Source of the DNA: Isoetes taiwanensis
Lineage: Eukaryota; Streptophyta; Lycopodiopsida; Isoetales; Isoetaceae
DNA length: 64,000 nt
Reading direction: 5' to 3'
Assembly: GCA_021234155.1 (NCBI GenBank)
Contig: JAJEKV010000158.1
Span: 865,820-929,819, forward strand
The translations under genes were made by a program, and so were the position numbers. This document shows positions 33,601-43,411 of the stretch, piece after piece. Each line of letters begins with the position of its first letter. The stretch's first letter is position 1. The notes under the pieces were generated by a model. The model had not been told where the DNA came from. It searched no databases and saw only the letters and a program-made list of their open reading frames with translations.

Positions 33601-34665
33601 AACTCGGCGAATATGAGAGAATGAACTTAGGAAAGAAGTGACTAGTGGAGCACCACCTAAATGCATCCTTATGAATATGAGAAAGCGATATAGAGAAAGT
33701 AGATAGGGGAAAACGAACTTATGGCAATGAAAATATGTATGCGACCCTAAACAATGATGATTATTGGACAGACAAAACATTAAATCCAACATGCACGTAT
33801 CAAAAAGATGCGGGCTCAAATGAATAGGAGAAAAAATGAACTTTGGAGAAGGAAAAGACGATAAGGTATGCATTGAAGAAGACAAAAATGAACCACTGAG
33901 AAAGGGCAATTGAACTACAAATATGGATAAGGAAGCACCATCGAAAAGGAAAAAGAAAGAACTTAAAATTTCAAAAATGAAAGTACGGGTGCACTAGCGA
34001 AGAATTGAAGTTGTAGCACATAGCCCAATGATCTACCAAGTATCTTTTGGTGTCGCCATCGCAATCGTAGTGCAAATGAAGTGTAGAGTCTCGCTTTCCT
34101 GAGCACGAACCTGAACTCGAACCCAAAGCACTGCTTCAATAACAAACGACTCTTTTAGATGAATGTAATCAATCCAAATACCATGGCTGTCGCAACCAAG
34201 TTCCAACGTTCCACTGACAACATAAACTAGGTCCACGCTCCAGCAGAATCAAACGACAGAACCTCAAGATATATGTCCCTTGTGGAAAGTAACTCGAGCG
34301 AACCCCCGACTAAATGTCCCTTGTTCCGGCCTAAAGGTCACCTACCAAGCTAGGTGGAAAATAAATGTACAACATAGAACCAACGAAGTTAGGATATGTA
34401 GGTGATACCCCTAAAAAACTTTCCATCCAAACCACAGAACAATGAACAAGCCACAAATATTAGCAACAGAGGTGCAAAGGACCTCTGTTACTAATGCCCA
34501 CAACGAACAAGCATGAGAAAGATACGGCCACTGGTTAAGCATCAAAAACATGGAAAACAACAGAGCAAAAGGAACTCTATCCTACCAAACTTCAAGAAAC
34601 AAATTAACTTTAAAATGGAAACCCGTTACATTATGAAACACAAAACTTTAAAATGCCAAACAATA
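30640..34665. other. 4-kb strand-asymmetric A-rich, T-poor domain
   Basis: The plus strand is close to half A with T scarce (sampled by eye near 31.0-31.3 and 33.5-33.9 kb). Stop codons on the minus strand are therefore rare, and many long Phe/Leu/Ser-rich minus-strand frames appear (for example 33472-33909). I treat these as composition effects. A-rich sense strands are typical of retroelement RNA, so old retroelement DNA is a candidate, but no domain was found on either strand. Confidence 0.5.
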
Positions 34666-34666
34666 G

Positions 34667-35765
34667 AATAGAATAGAATAGATTTGTTATCGTCCACGGA
34701 GACTGATTGGCCTATGGGACCCAAACAAAAAGAGAACAGCAAGCGTATTACTGTCAGGATTAAAAAACCCCCGCCCCGAAGGGTTTTCGAGGGAAAAACC
34801 TTAGTAGTAATAAGTATGCTGGCATGCTGTACAATTGGATACGATGACAGTTCAATATCGGTCCCGGCGACAATAACCGAGTCCGCATCCAGAACCTCCC
34901 CGGAGGTATGACCTCAACAAACCCTATCGACGCCGAGATTCAATAACTCATGCAACGGTTGGCCAGGCACTAGTAATCGAACGTATTGCTCTCGGATATG
35001 GGCAAACGCTGGGCAGATCTGGAGGGCATGACATTCATCCTCAATGGCGCCCGCAACACTGGCAAAGCCTTTCCTCCCGTGCTTCTCGAGCCCAACGTCC
35101 TGTCTCAATGCAGAAACGATGTGCACCCATGCGAATGGAAGCTATAAATCTGCACTTCTTCATGGGCAAATGGGTGTACAAGTACTGATGTGGGTCTCTC
35201 GTGAGCCTAGAATTGACTTGTTGCTGATAGTGTGCCAGGTTAACGTGCGTCAGAGTATCTGCATCCCAAAAACTTGCGAAGGAAAGTAGCATCTAGGTAC
35301 AGCTTGAGTGCCTTGTGATCTTTCTTTGTCCTTACATGTACCCCCCAGCGTGAGAACCACTGAGCTTGCTTGTCCTTCTAGCAGGCTTTGCGGCGTTGGG
35401 GATCCATCGCCATGGTCAAAGCAAGGTTGGGCAAACATGTATCACCCATAGCGACCACCTTCTGGAAGTAAATGATATGGCATTCCAATGCAGCCCGTTG
35501 AAGGGGTAGAAAACCTGTCTCATGGAGTAGGATCTGGTATGCAACGAAACTAGATCTTATAAAGGAACAATGCAAATATAGTAGAGGGATGAAACCACTA
35601 TGAGAAACCACTCGAATACTCTAGGATAGCAAAACCATGCTTTAAGAAGGGAGGCCATGGGGCAAGCAACAGAATAAAAAAAAATAAAAAACAAGGGAGA
35701 AAATCCGATAAAAGAACAAAACCATAGAGGCCACCAACCATGGAAAATTATATTGTAACAATAGC
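34667..35765 (-). mobile_element. LINE family X, copy B (5'-truncated, (TATTC)n tail)
   Basis: On the minus strand it begins near 35765, at the same sequence where copy C becomes alignable (62070), and ends in (TATTC)n (34667-34681). The 3' UTR block with CCCTCGAAAACCCTTCGGGG lies at about 34770-34795. The coding part is C-terminal only. The shared left limit of B and C shows either a common truncation or the true start of a short derivative. Confidence 0.85.
34914..35611 (-). pseudogene. LINE family X C-terminal domain with zinc knuckle
   Basis: The reading SGFIPLLYLHCSFIRSSFVA, LPLQRAALECHIIYFQKVVA and LPNLALTMAMDPQRRKAC is followed, after frameshifts, by GAHRFCIETGRWAREAREER and a Cys/His cluster CQCC...EDECHALQICPAF. 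This matches the LINE C-terminal knuckle pattern C-x2-C...H-x4-C. It is homologous to 62210-62895. The RT is absent. Confidence 0.8.
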
Positions 35766-36840
35766 ATTTGGTTTTTCATTGATATGTTAAGTGCTTTCAG
35801 CATGTAGAAGTAGCTATATATTCTTTAATTACTTGTACAAGAAATTTATCGCAGAGGCCAAGGCCGCCGCCAACATTTCTTTTGTCCCATATGCTACAGA
35901 AGATGTTTTCTATAAAGTCGAAAGGATCTCAGTTTTGAATCTGCAAAAGTTGAACTAACTGTGTCTAAGTTTGGACAATCTAGACTTCCATATTTATCCA
36001 GATCAATGACTTTGCAGAAATTTAAATAAGAACTTTACAATGAATTTGAGCTCCACAATCTATGATAGGAGGGAAAGACTAGCAGGAGGAGCTGGTGGAA
36101 CTTCCAATGGATAATCCCTTGAAGCATTTATCCCAATCTTGATAATGTGAAGGGTGCTTTTTAGAGTCTTGACCTGACAGTTGTCGTGGGTCCCCAACTT
36201 TTATTGAATATTGTTTTACATTTGTTAAGAAGAAAGTGCATTACAAAGAAAAAGAGGAACCAACTGTGGCCTGTTGACATGCATGGTTCTCTGCAGAAGA
36301 CGTGGCAAAGCTCTTGAAATTAACTTCTAGCAAAACCCCATGACCTCTTGGAATTCTCGAAAAAAACTAGCAGCAGCTCTGGGAATGAGCAAGATCATGC
36401 TGCAATTTGCTACTGCACAAAAACAAAACCAAACCTACAAACCATTTTGCTAGTGCTCAATCTGTCACGATCAGACCAAATGCAGAAAAAAGTAGCAGGA
36501 GTTATGGGAATGAGCAAAATCATGCTCTAATTTTTCTACTGTGGGAAAAAAAAAACCAAGCCTTCAATTGCCCAAAAGGAGATGGAACCGCAACAGAGAA
36601 GGGGTCACAACAGATCGCTGTCTGAAAACAGAAATGTACAGACATCGTAGATCGATTGGAAGATCTAGCAATTGGGTTGGAATTAAGCAAACAACCATTT
36701 TTATGGAGATTCAGGCGGATCCGGAGGTAGAAAAGGAATAAAAAATGCCGAAGAGCTTTTTGAATTGGTACAGGGAAGAAGGCAAAAAATAGGGGATGGT
36801 GGTGAGTTGGGCACCGCAGGGGGAAATTTTGGAGCATAGA
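35766..36840. other. no recognised gene; one local duplication
   Basis: TGGGAATGAGCAA.ATCATGCT..AATTT..CTACTG occurs at about 36379-36415 and 36504-36541, with related DNA between, which indicates an old tandem duplication of roughly 125 bases. Confidence 0.5.
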
Positions 36841-36841
36841 T
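36837..36841. other. target-site duplication, left (TAGAT)
   Basis: TAGAT directly precedes the 5' LTR and recurs at 39527-39531 directly after the 3' LTR. Confidence 0.75.
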
Positions 36842-37065
36842 TATTAATAGTAATAAATAAGTGATTAATCTTCCTGAACAAACACAAATCAGTTTGTGCT
36901 TGTACACATCATCGATCCATGCCGAAGGATATGATGATGTGGAATGTGTCCATTCATGAAGAGATGTTATTCACATCTCTTCACATACTATGTAAAGCCA
37001 TAATCCAGGCTATTTGGATTAACTCTGAATATATACAATTTTTCGCATAATTCTATTTTATAACA
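36842..37065 (+). repeat. 5' LTR (224 bp)
   Basis: It starts TATTAATAGTAATAAATAAG and ends CTATTTTATAACA. It holds AACAAACACAAATCAGTTTG and a middle part missing from the other LTR. The expected TG start has decayed to TA. Confidence 0.85.
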
Positions 37066-37077
37066 TGGTATTAGAGC
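37066..37077 (+). other. primer-binding site (tRNA-iMet type)
   Basis: TGGTATTAGAGC abuts the LTR. The usual plant site is TGGTATCAGAGC, so there is one substitution. Confidence 0.85.
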
Positions 37078-38348
37078 CTCATTAAAAGGCTAAAGACGTT
37101 GAGGGCTGCCTTGTAGAGCAACTCAAGCAACCAAGCAATCCAAGCAATGGAAGCAAACGATCCTGGACACAACAATGCAGAAGAAATTAAGGTTTACTCA
37201 AATCTTAAATTTTTTCTCTAAATCTTAAACAAGCACGCATGGAGCAGCGATATCATGCTGCCATCATATTGCTCATTGAAGCAAATTAGTAAGGCTTCTA
37301 TACAAGATTTTTGATATGGCCACACCCCAGCCAAATTCAGGTTGAGGTCCCAGCAATGAAGGCTGTGTAGACCGTAAGTTATGCTGAAGCAACCAAATGA
37401 TGCTCAGCTCGTATTCCAGTGAACAAAATACTGAAGACCATGCATCAAATTGCATGAAAATCTGCAAGCGAGATGCCCATCATGCCGTAGCAGGAAATTG
37501 CAGAAGGAAATTGCAGAGATCCATGAAGCAACCGGACCCAACTTACATTCCGATCCAAACCAAGTCGCAGAGAAGCAACGCCTTAGCCAAATTTCAGGAT
37601 TTAATCAAGCCACATATTAACACATGGAGGCAAATCCGAAATTATGGACTGATTAGGTGTATTGCAGCGATCCAATTTGTCTCATACAAAGCCACAGACC
37701 ATTTCTCTATGCAAAGGAAATTGAAAAAGATGCAAGTCTGGCTTCTTGGATCTATCTCTAGAGGGCAACAAATTTCGCCACTCCTCTTGAACAATGGCAG
37801 CTGAAGGAAGCAAAAGCCTCATTTGCCTCATCCGTGATCTGGCCGACCGAGAAGCGGTCGCGGCTAAACGTAGGCACGCCGTTTTTTTTTTTTTTTTGGT
37901 TACAGATAATTTTTTTTTGGAAAACATATGCCAAGTGGCATCCATGTAGGCGACATCTGCGCCTTAACAGACGGACCTGCGCCTCAACAGATGCACCTGC
38001 GTTTCCTCCAGCCCCGGCTCCTCCAAACTGTCTCATACAAATTTTTTTGCTTTTAACAAAGCAATCTTTCTTACAATGATAATTCATGACGAACTTGATT
38101 ACTTCTAGAATCAACATGTTACATCTTTGAAAAAGAAGACAAGTTTGGAGCCTATTGCCATTTCACAACGCAAGATACTCATTACAAATACAATTCCCGC
38201 TTGGTGCTAATCTTAATGGAATCCTGCACAGGCAAAAGACCTGCCAAAAGAGACCGGATCCTACTAACATTCGAACTCTGAAGGACATTCAAGACAGTCA
38301 CCTCCTCCAAAATGAGCGGTGAAGTATTCGCACAATTTATTTGCCATA

Positions 38349-38864
38349 ATGCCAGATCTCTTAAATATTCCCAGTAAAAGAGTTAAAATAATGGATTGTG
38401 AATTAAATTCTCATAGTCCTAATATGGATTTAAACTCATATTGTTGCTTCAAGCATCAACAAGAGCTTCAGCAACCGGTGTACATTTTACATCATCCAGG
38501 GGGAGATACCAAGGAATCTTGTTCCTTGAATGGATCTATGAGAGTCCTATTGAGATCACTTCAGAGGAGAACACTCCAATTCCCATTGGAAATAATGCGA
38601 GTGTTGCATGCATCTCCTATTTCTATTATTGAAATTTCAAGTGATTCCTCTATTCTGACAGCCGAGTCTTATGAAGGTGATATTTCTGATCTTGAAAGAT
38701 CTCCATATCATTATTATGAGCACCTTACAGATTGCTCAAGCATAAGCACTCACAATTCTGAAGAAGATGATTTTTTGTTGGCAACTGATGAAGAATATCG
38801 CCAACTTATAGAAGCAGCCACATCAGGCGCTCAAGAGTATCCGAAGTCATCGAACTCCAGTTAA
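38349..38864 (+). CDS. unrecognised 171-residue open frame inside the LTR element
   Basis: The first ATG of the open stretch is at 38349 (MPDLLNIPSKRVK); the frame is open from 38319 with a GTG. It is acidic and Ser-rich towards the end (EISSDSSILTAESYEGDISD, STHNSEEDDFLLATDEEYRQ). No zinc knuckle, protease or RT motif was found. The position, after the primer site and in the sense direction, suits a gag-like or captured sequence. I do not recognise a family. It is the longest intact frame in the element. Confidence 0.4.
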   Translation: MPDLLNIPSKRVKIMDCELNSHSPNMDLNSYCCFKHQQELQQPVYILHHPGGDTKESCSLNGSMRVLLRSLQRRTLQFPLEIMRVLHASPISIIEISSDSSILTAESYEGDISDLERSPYHYYEHLTDCSSISTHNSEEDDFLLATDEEYRQLIEAATSGAQEYPKSSNSS

Positions 38865-39360
38865 GTTGTTCAATTCTGCAAAGCAATAAAGGACATCCAA
38901 AGCCACATTGCGGTACTCCATAGGTAATTAACCCTTTTGGATCATTGAACATGAAGACGTTCATTCAAGGCCCAGTACTCTCAACCTAGATCTTGTTGGA
39001 AGCTCCCAAGATCAAAAGGGGGAGAAGTTAGGGAGAAGTCATATGCAAATGGCACCCATTTCATAAGAGGAGTAGTTGGAGTTATTCTGGAAGTTTGATC
39101 TTGTAAATTTCCAAAGACTTGGATAAGTTCAAGTATTGCAGCTTACGAAGTTAAGGGTAAGTCCACAACCCTAGTGGCATCTAACTTGTATATTTGGGAA
39201 TAAGACCACATTTGATGGCACCCATATTAGTGAAGACCACATTATGCTGGTAATGTTTATATTGATGAAGCTGCAAGTATGGAAAGGAGCAATGAAGACT
39301 CCAAGATATGAAGCCGCCACAAAGTCTCAAGAAGAAGACTATTTGAAGGTTTGTTCATGA

Positions 39361-39374
39361 AGATTAAAGGGGAG
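39361..39374 (+). other. polypurine tract of the LTR element
   Basis: AGATTAAAGGGGAG lies immediately before the 3' LTR start TATTAACAG. Confidence 0.75.
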
Positions 39375-39526
39375 TATTAACAGTAATAAATAAGTGATTA
39401 ATCTCCCTGAACAAACACAAATCAGTTTGTGCTTTCAGTTTGTGCTTGTACACATCATCGATCCATGCCGCTATTTAGATTAACTCTGAATATATACAAT
39501 TTTCCGCAGAATTCTATTTTATAACA
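39375..39526 (+). repeat. 3' LTR (152 bp, internally deleted)
   Basis: It shares both ends with the 5' LTR but lacks about 85 bases of its middle (after CATCGATCCATGCCG). It has a 13-base local duplication, CTTTCAGTTTGTG. The unequal LTRs mean the deletion happened after insertion. Confidence 0.85.
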
Positions 39527-39531
39527 TAGAT
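39527..39531. other. target-site duplication, right (TAGAT)
   Basis: Partner of 36837-36841. Confidence 0.75.
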
Positions 39532-40980
39532 TTGTGGCAGCATTTATAACACACTGTCGATAATGGAAATCATATGTTTGGCTATGCCGATGTTAGTTTG
39601 GCTGCAGGGGGATGATCAAATTCTAAGCTGCAGATTAATGGTGGAGCATTGGTTAATCGTTGTCTGGATTAACAAAGCGAGCTCTGATAATGAATATAGA
39701 GGTTTTGATCGGTTAAAAGTTATTCGTGTGATTAATTTCAGATGGCGGCATGGAATGGGCGGGCGGATTCCGTGGAGTCTCCGACCGCTGGAGCCTGGAG
39801 CGGTCTGGGAATCGGCGACCCGGTTCGAGCCGCCACAACATGGTAACCGGGTCGCGACTTCAAATTTACCTCTCCTTACCGCCGGAATCATCATGCCGCT
39901 TTCCATTCCTAGGGCGGAACCGGGCCCCGATTTCCATGTTGTTGTGAAGGCCGTGGAGCGAGATTATAGGGTGAATTTAAGTAATCCCTAAAAAACACAA
40001 AAGTTGAGTCTGATTTGAAAAACCTGAAGCCAGCATTGAATAGACTCAGAGTTCTCGAGATAAAAAATAAGTGTTGGCCACCTCCTACCGATTCTTCTGT
40101 CCACTGCCAATTCTTCTTCTCTCAATTCTTCTACGATAGTTAACCCACCGCCGCCAAACCACCGAATTCTTCTGCAAAAATGCCTCTTCTTTTTATGATG
40201 TCTATTCTTTGCTCCAATGCAAAAAGGTCTCAAGGCAAAAACATTCGCAGATCTAGCCAGGTTTTAGAGTCTGGAGATGAAGAAGAGCTCCGACAACGCC
40301 TGCGTATTACGGTGGCTATGGCGCGGATTATTCTGACCTCGGACATTTTCTTTCTTTTTTTTGTTAAACTGCTGCTATTTTTTCCCCACCACGTGTCACT
40401 ATTAGGTTCCCAAAATGTTGTTTGGGGGGTCGTGTAACATAAGATTTTGCAAGGTTAAGGCATGTATTCGTATCTAAAAATGGTATTTTGCTGACTCACA
40501 AATTTGGGTTTGGTTTGGCAATGGTCGAATGGGTTGTACTTTTTTTTTTGGGAAGGCCTAATTTTTACAACGGAGTCCCGCCATTTTTGTTCCCGCCCCG
40601 TATTAGGAAAGTGGGGTTCGTGTGGAATTTGAAGGTGGGGCATGGCGGAGTTCTTCTATGGGCCGCCGCTTGGCGATGGCGGAGTTATTTCGGGCGGGGT
40701 TCGTGAGGCAACCGACGCCTTCAAATCGATTCTTAGACATTAATCCGGCAGCAAGCAAATATGGATTTAATTTGGGAGGGCATGTGATGAGACTGATGGG
40801 GCACGGATGATGGAGAATCCGGAACCGGGGCTATGGCATCTGCGGTTTTCTTCTTGTGAAGGGGAGATTTTTGGATTCTTCCTTACGCCCATAGCCAAAA
40901 AGCATGTGCATGCAATTTCTTCTTTTGTTCTTGCCTATTACGCTTCTTGCACGGTGTATGCGGGCTTCTTACATTGTTGG
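39532..40980. other. no recognised gene; one GC-rich hairpin
   Basis: A perfect 11-bp inverted repeat, GCGACCCGGTT (39815-39825) and AACCGGGTCGC (39845-39855), lies in a GC-rich island. Otherwise there are unassigned short frames. Confidence 0.45.
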
Positions 40981-40984
40981 TGTA

Positions 40985-41070
40985 ATGGGCGATGGTAAGT
41001 CGAAGCTTCATTCATCAAAAGAACAAATACCGATTTGATCGATTGGGGTTCAAATCCCCATTCTTGCATG
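40985..41070 (+). repeat. possible tRNA-derived SINE head
   Basis: TGGTAAGTCGA (40993-41003) resembles an A box and GGTTCAAATCC (41047-41057) a consensus B box, 44 bases apart. No cloverleaf forms. Confidence 0.35.
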
Positions 41071-41340
41071 CATTTCCCTTGTTTTGTCCCGCCCTCTTAC
41101 GCTCTTTTATTGGGTGTATTTTTAGGTTCCTTCATCTTGCTTAAGGGAAGCATCGAGGGGGCGAGGGGTTTTGTGGGCGGTTGTTTGTTTGTTTGTTCTT
41201 GTGGGCAGCACGACAGGCGCTACTGGGAAGCTTAATTATCGGGTGGAATGGAGCTGCTGTAGCTCTGCAGTTGCTCTGCAGTTTGTGAACAGAGTGAGTT
41301 TCTGTAAGTTTCGTTGTAAGTTTCGTTGTGCTTTAACTGT

Positions 41341-41420
41341 ATGTGTGCAAGATAGGTTTACTTGTGTTGTGCTTCTGTGTATGTGTGCAAGACAGGTTTA
41401 CTTGTGTTGTGCTTCTGTGT
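41341..41420. repeat. 40-bp tandem duplication
   Basis: Two copies of ATGTGTGCAAGA(T/C)AGGTTTA.. with one difference, at 41341-41380 and 41381-41420, followed by a partial ATGT. Confidence 0.9.
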
Positions 41421-41749
41421 ATGTACATAGTTGACTCCAATCGAATACATCCTCATGCACCTTAGGGTGACGTGGAAATGGGGTTTTGACCCCATCTTGA
41501 CTTGGATTGGATGGCTCTGGTTTAGGGAGATGGCATATCATTGGGAATATGCCCTTTTTCGATGGTCAGGATTAGCGATTATAGAGGATTAGCCATAATA
41601 TGAATATTATTAAAGTTGAAAAGCATCTTGCCTATAGAAATTGTATGAGTTAGACGATGACTTTGCTTCAAATGTTTATACTATCATGTGTTGCTTTTTT
41701 AGACCAAGAATCTAATATGTTAGTTAGATTTCCTGATGGTTTGTACTCA

Positions 41750-42060
41750 ATTTTTTTTTTTTTTTTTTTTTTGAAGAACTGTGTTATCAATATATTAAAA
41801 GAATGGTAATGTCACAAAGCAAGTGAGGAGGAAGGAGAACTGCCCCAAAGAGACAGCGATACCTCGACACTCCACAACAAACTCACAGAAAAACTGCAAC
41901 TCTACTGCTGTACAAACCGACCATCACCATCTACAACACCCAAGAAGTCCCGCCAAATGGCAAACTTCCGCTCTACTAATCCCGGGAACACCAGAAAGCT
42001 TTGAAATAGCTTGTACCTGAGTCGAGGAATCAGATCAATATTAACTGACACCAATCAACT
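41750..42060 (-). mobile_element. LINE 3' end with poly-A tail
   Basis: A long T run (41750-41772) is the poly-A tail of a minus-strand insert. Next to it lies AATATATTGATAACACAG, the common end of plant L1 elements (an '...A.ATATATTGATAACA' type 3' UTR). The upstream 250 bases have no intact frame. A strongly 5'-truncated copy is the best reading. Confidence 0.6.
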
Positions 42061-42585
42061 TAAACGCCCATATTCAAAATGGGATTGTTATATTAGCAAA
42101 ACAGAAATTAGTTCTTTTTTACCATTAGGTATTCTATTCTTAAAATTTATATGCATTCACTAAGAAAATAAAATCATGTATTCATACAGGCCCTGTACAA
42201 TTTCCATTACTAATATAACTACACAAAACATTCTTCATGAATGGTTAATGTGTTTTAGATAAAGAACATGATCACGTCAATCCCAATTGGTCTAGTCACT
42301 GAGCTTTGCAAGCCTCTTCTTGGTCCATGTACAATTCATAAACAAAACAAAACGAAACAAAACGCCCCGTTCAAACCATTAATAAGACCCAACAAGAAAC
42401 ATGGAACGAAACAAAAAAATGAAAACACACTCTCGGGCAACACGTCGTCCGCAACACCTTGTTCCTTTTATGTCCCACTTATTTCACCTTTAACCTTATA
42501 CCTACAATTCTACATTCTATTTCACCTTCAATCTTATCAAACCATATATAAAGCATGTTCCCCTCTTATTTTCTTTGATGAAAAA
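42061..42585. other. no recognised gene
   Basis: AT-rich, with AACAAAACGAAAC-type low complexity at 42341-42365 and an open frame at 42268-42798 without family resemblance. Confidence 0.4.
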
Positions 42586-42587
42586 AA

Positions 42588-42641
42588 ACCCTGGGTTCGA
42601 CACGTGTCCCTGAAAACCTGGGTTCGACACGTGTCCCTGAA
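42588..42641. repeat. 27-bp tandem duplication
   Basis: Two copies of CCTGGGTTCGACACGTGTCC plus CTGAAAA. The core CACGTG is a G-box, but context for regulation is lacking. Confidence 0.85.
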
Positions 42642-42837
42642 AAAAAAAAGTATATTTTTGAGGTGTTTTGCTTTACTGCAAGCAAGCCTATTTATGGCTC
42701 CGGTGTTTTGCTTTATTACGACCCTTTCTTCTTACGCAATCAATCAGGGTTGCATAAGCTTTCAAGCAAGCTCGAAATATATTCTCAAGCGGTTCTGAGG
42801 TAATTCTTATAAGCCCATGATTTTATAGCACGTAAAC

Positions 42838-42912
42838 GGCTCCTTGGCTTGTGAAGCTTCGGCTATGGCAGATGGAGCTCCTGGCTTGTGAAGCTTCGGC
42901 TATGGCGGATGG
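42838..42912. repeat. ~38-bp tandem duplication
   Basis: GGCTTGTGAAGCTTCGGCTA followed by TGGC(A/G)GATGGAG occurs at 42847 and again at 42885. Confidence 0.85.
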
Positions 42913-43333
42913 AGTTGAAGCTCACGACCACTCATAAAGATTAAAAGATAGTTATTTCTTTTTCGTTATCCGTTTAAATACGTTTTTGCTTCCCGTCGGC
43001 ACCAAAATCCAAGACTTTCCAGATGTTTTGGCGTTTCTTCTCAAGAACCGTGAGGGTTTTTTGTAATGGGGGGGCAGCCGCAGATTTGGCCTTGAATTGA
43101 GGCATTTTTGTGTAAATTTGAAATTTGATTGAAATTGCAATAGATGCAACCGGTGTGGGCGCAGTTCTTTGCAAGTTTCTAAGCCGGCTATGGCATCCAC
43201 GTAGCTCGGTTCAAGGAGACATGGCTTCTCTTAGAACGTCTTCCAGAGGCAAACCTAATTCTTCCCCTTGGATTTCTCAGATACGGAGATGAAAAGGGGA
43301 TACAGAGGATCTGAATAAGGTAGAGAAGCTTCA
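42913..43333. other. no confident gene
   Basis: The minus strand at 43020-43200 has KKRQNIWKVLDFGADGK, loosely like the start of a polygalacturonase domain, but nothing downstream supports it. Confidence 0.3.
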
Positions 43334-43411
43334 ATGGAAGATGAAGGCAGAGTTGTTATTCTACTTACTTGTGTATTTGTTCTCTACATATGCTCCACCA
43401 TTCCTCTGAAG
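43334..43411 (+). CDS. possible first exon of a small secreted or membrane protein (unconfirmed)
   Basis: ATG opens MEDEGRVVILLTCVFVLYIC STIPLK, a signal-anchor-like stretch ending exactly at a consensus donor (AAG|GTAAGC). The upstream 150 bases are not open. I could not find a convincing next exon in the following 2 kb, which is AT-rich and unassigned. A chance hydrophobic frame is equally possible. Confidence 0.25.

Larger units (their letters stand above)
36842..39526 (+). mobile_element. 2.7-kb non-autonomous LTR retrotransposon
   Basis: There are two LTRs (36842-37065 and 39375-39526), a 5-bp TAGAT duplication, a tRNA-iMet-type primer site right after the 5' LTR and a purine tract right before the 3' LTR. 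No protease, RT or integrase wording was found in the 2.3-kb interior, so it must have moved in trans. The size and primer site resemble small copia-related or LARD-like elements (inference). The interior has one 171-codon frame and a T-rich stretch at 37880-37920. Confidence 0.85.

Noticed and set aside
33472-33909. 145-codon minus-strand open frame
   Set aside because: Same composition effect. The residues are dominated by Ser/Phe/His without domain pattern.
42588-42641. G-box promoter element (CACGTG twice)
   Set aside because: The motif lies inside a 27-bp tandem duplication with no gene downstream that I can support.
42952-43200. Polygalacturonase-like start (VLDFGADGK) on the minus strand
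   Set aside because: Only nine residues fit, the usual following residues are absent, and no further exon was found.
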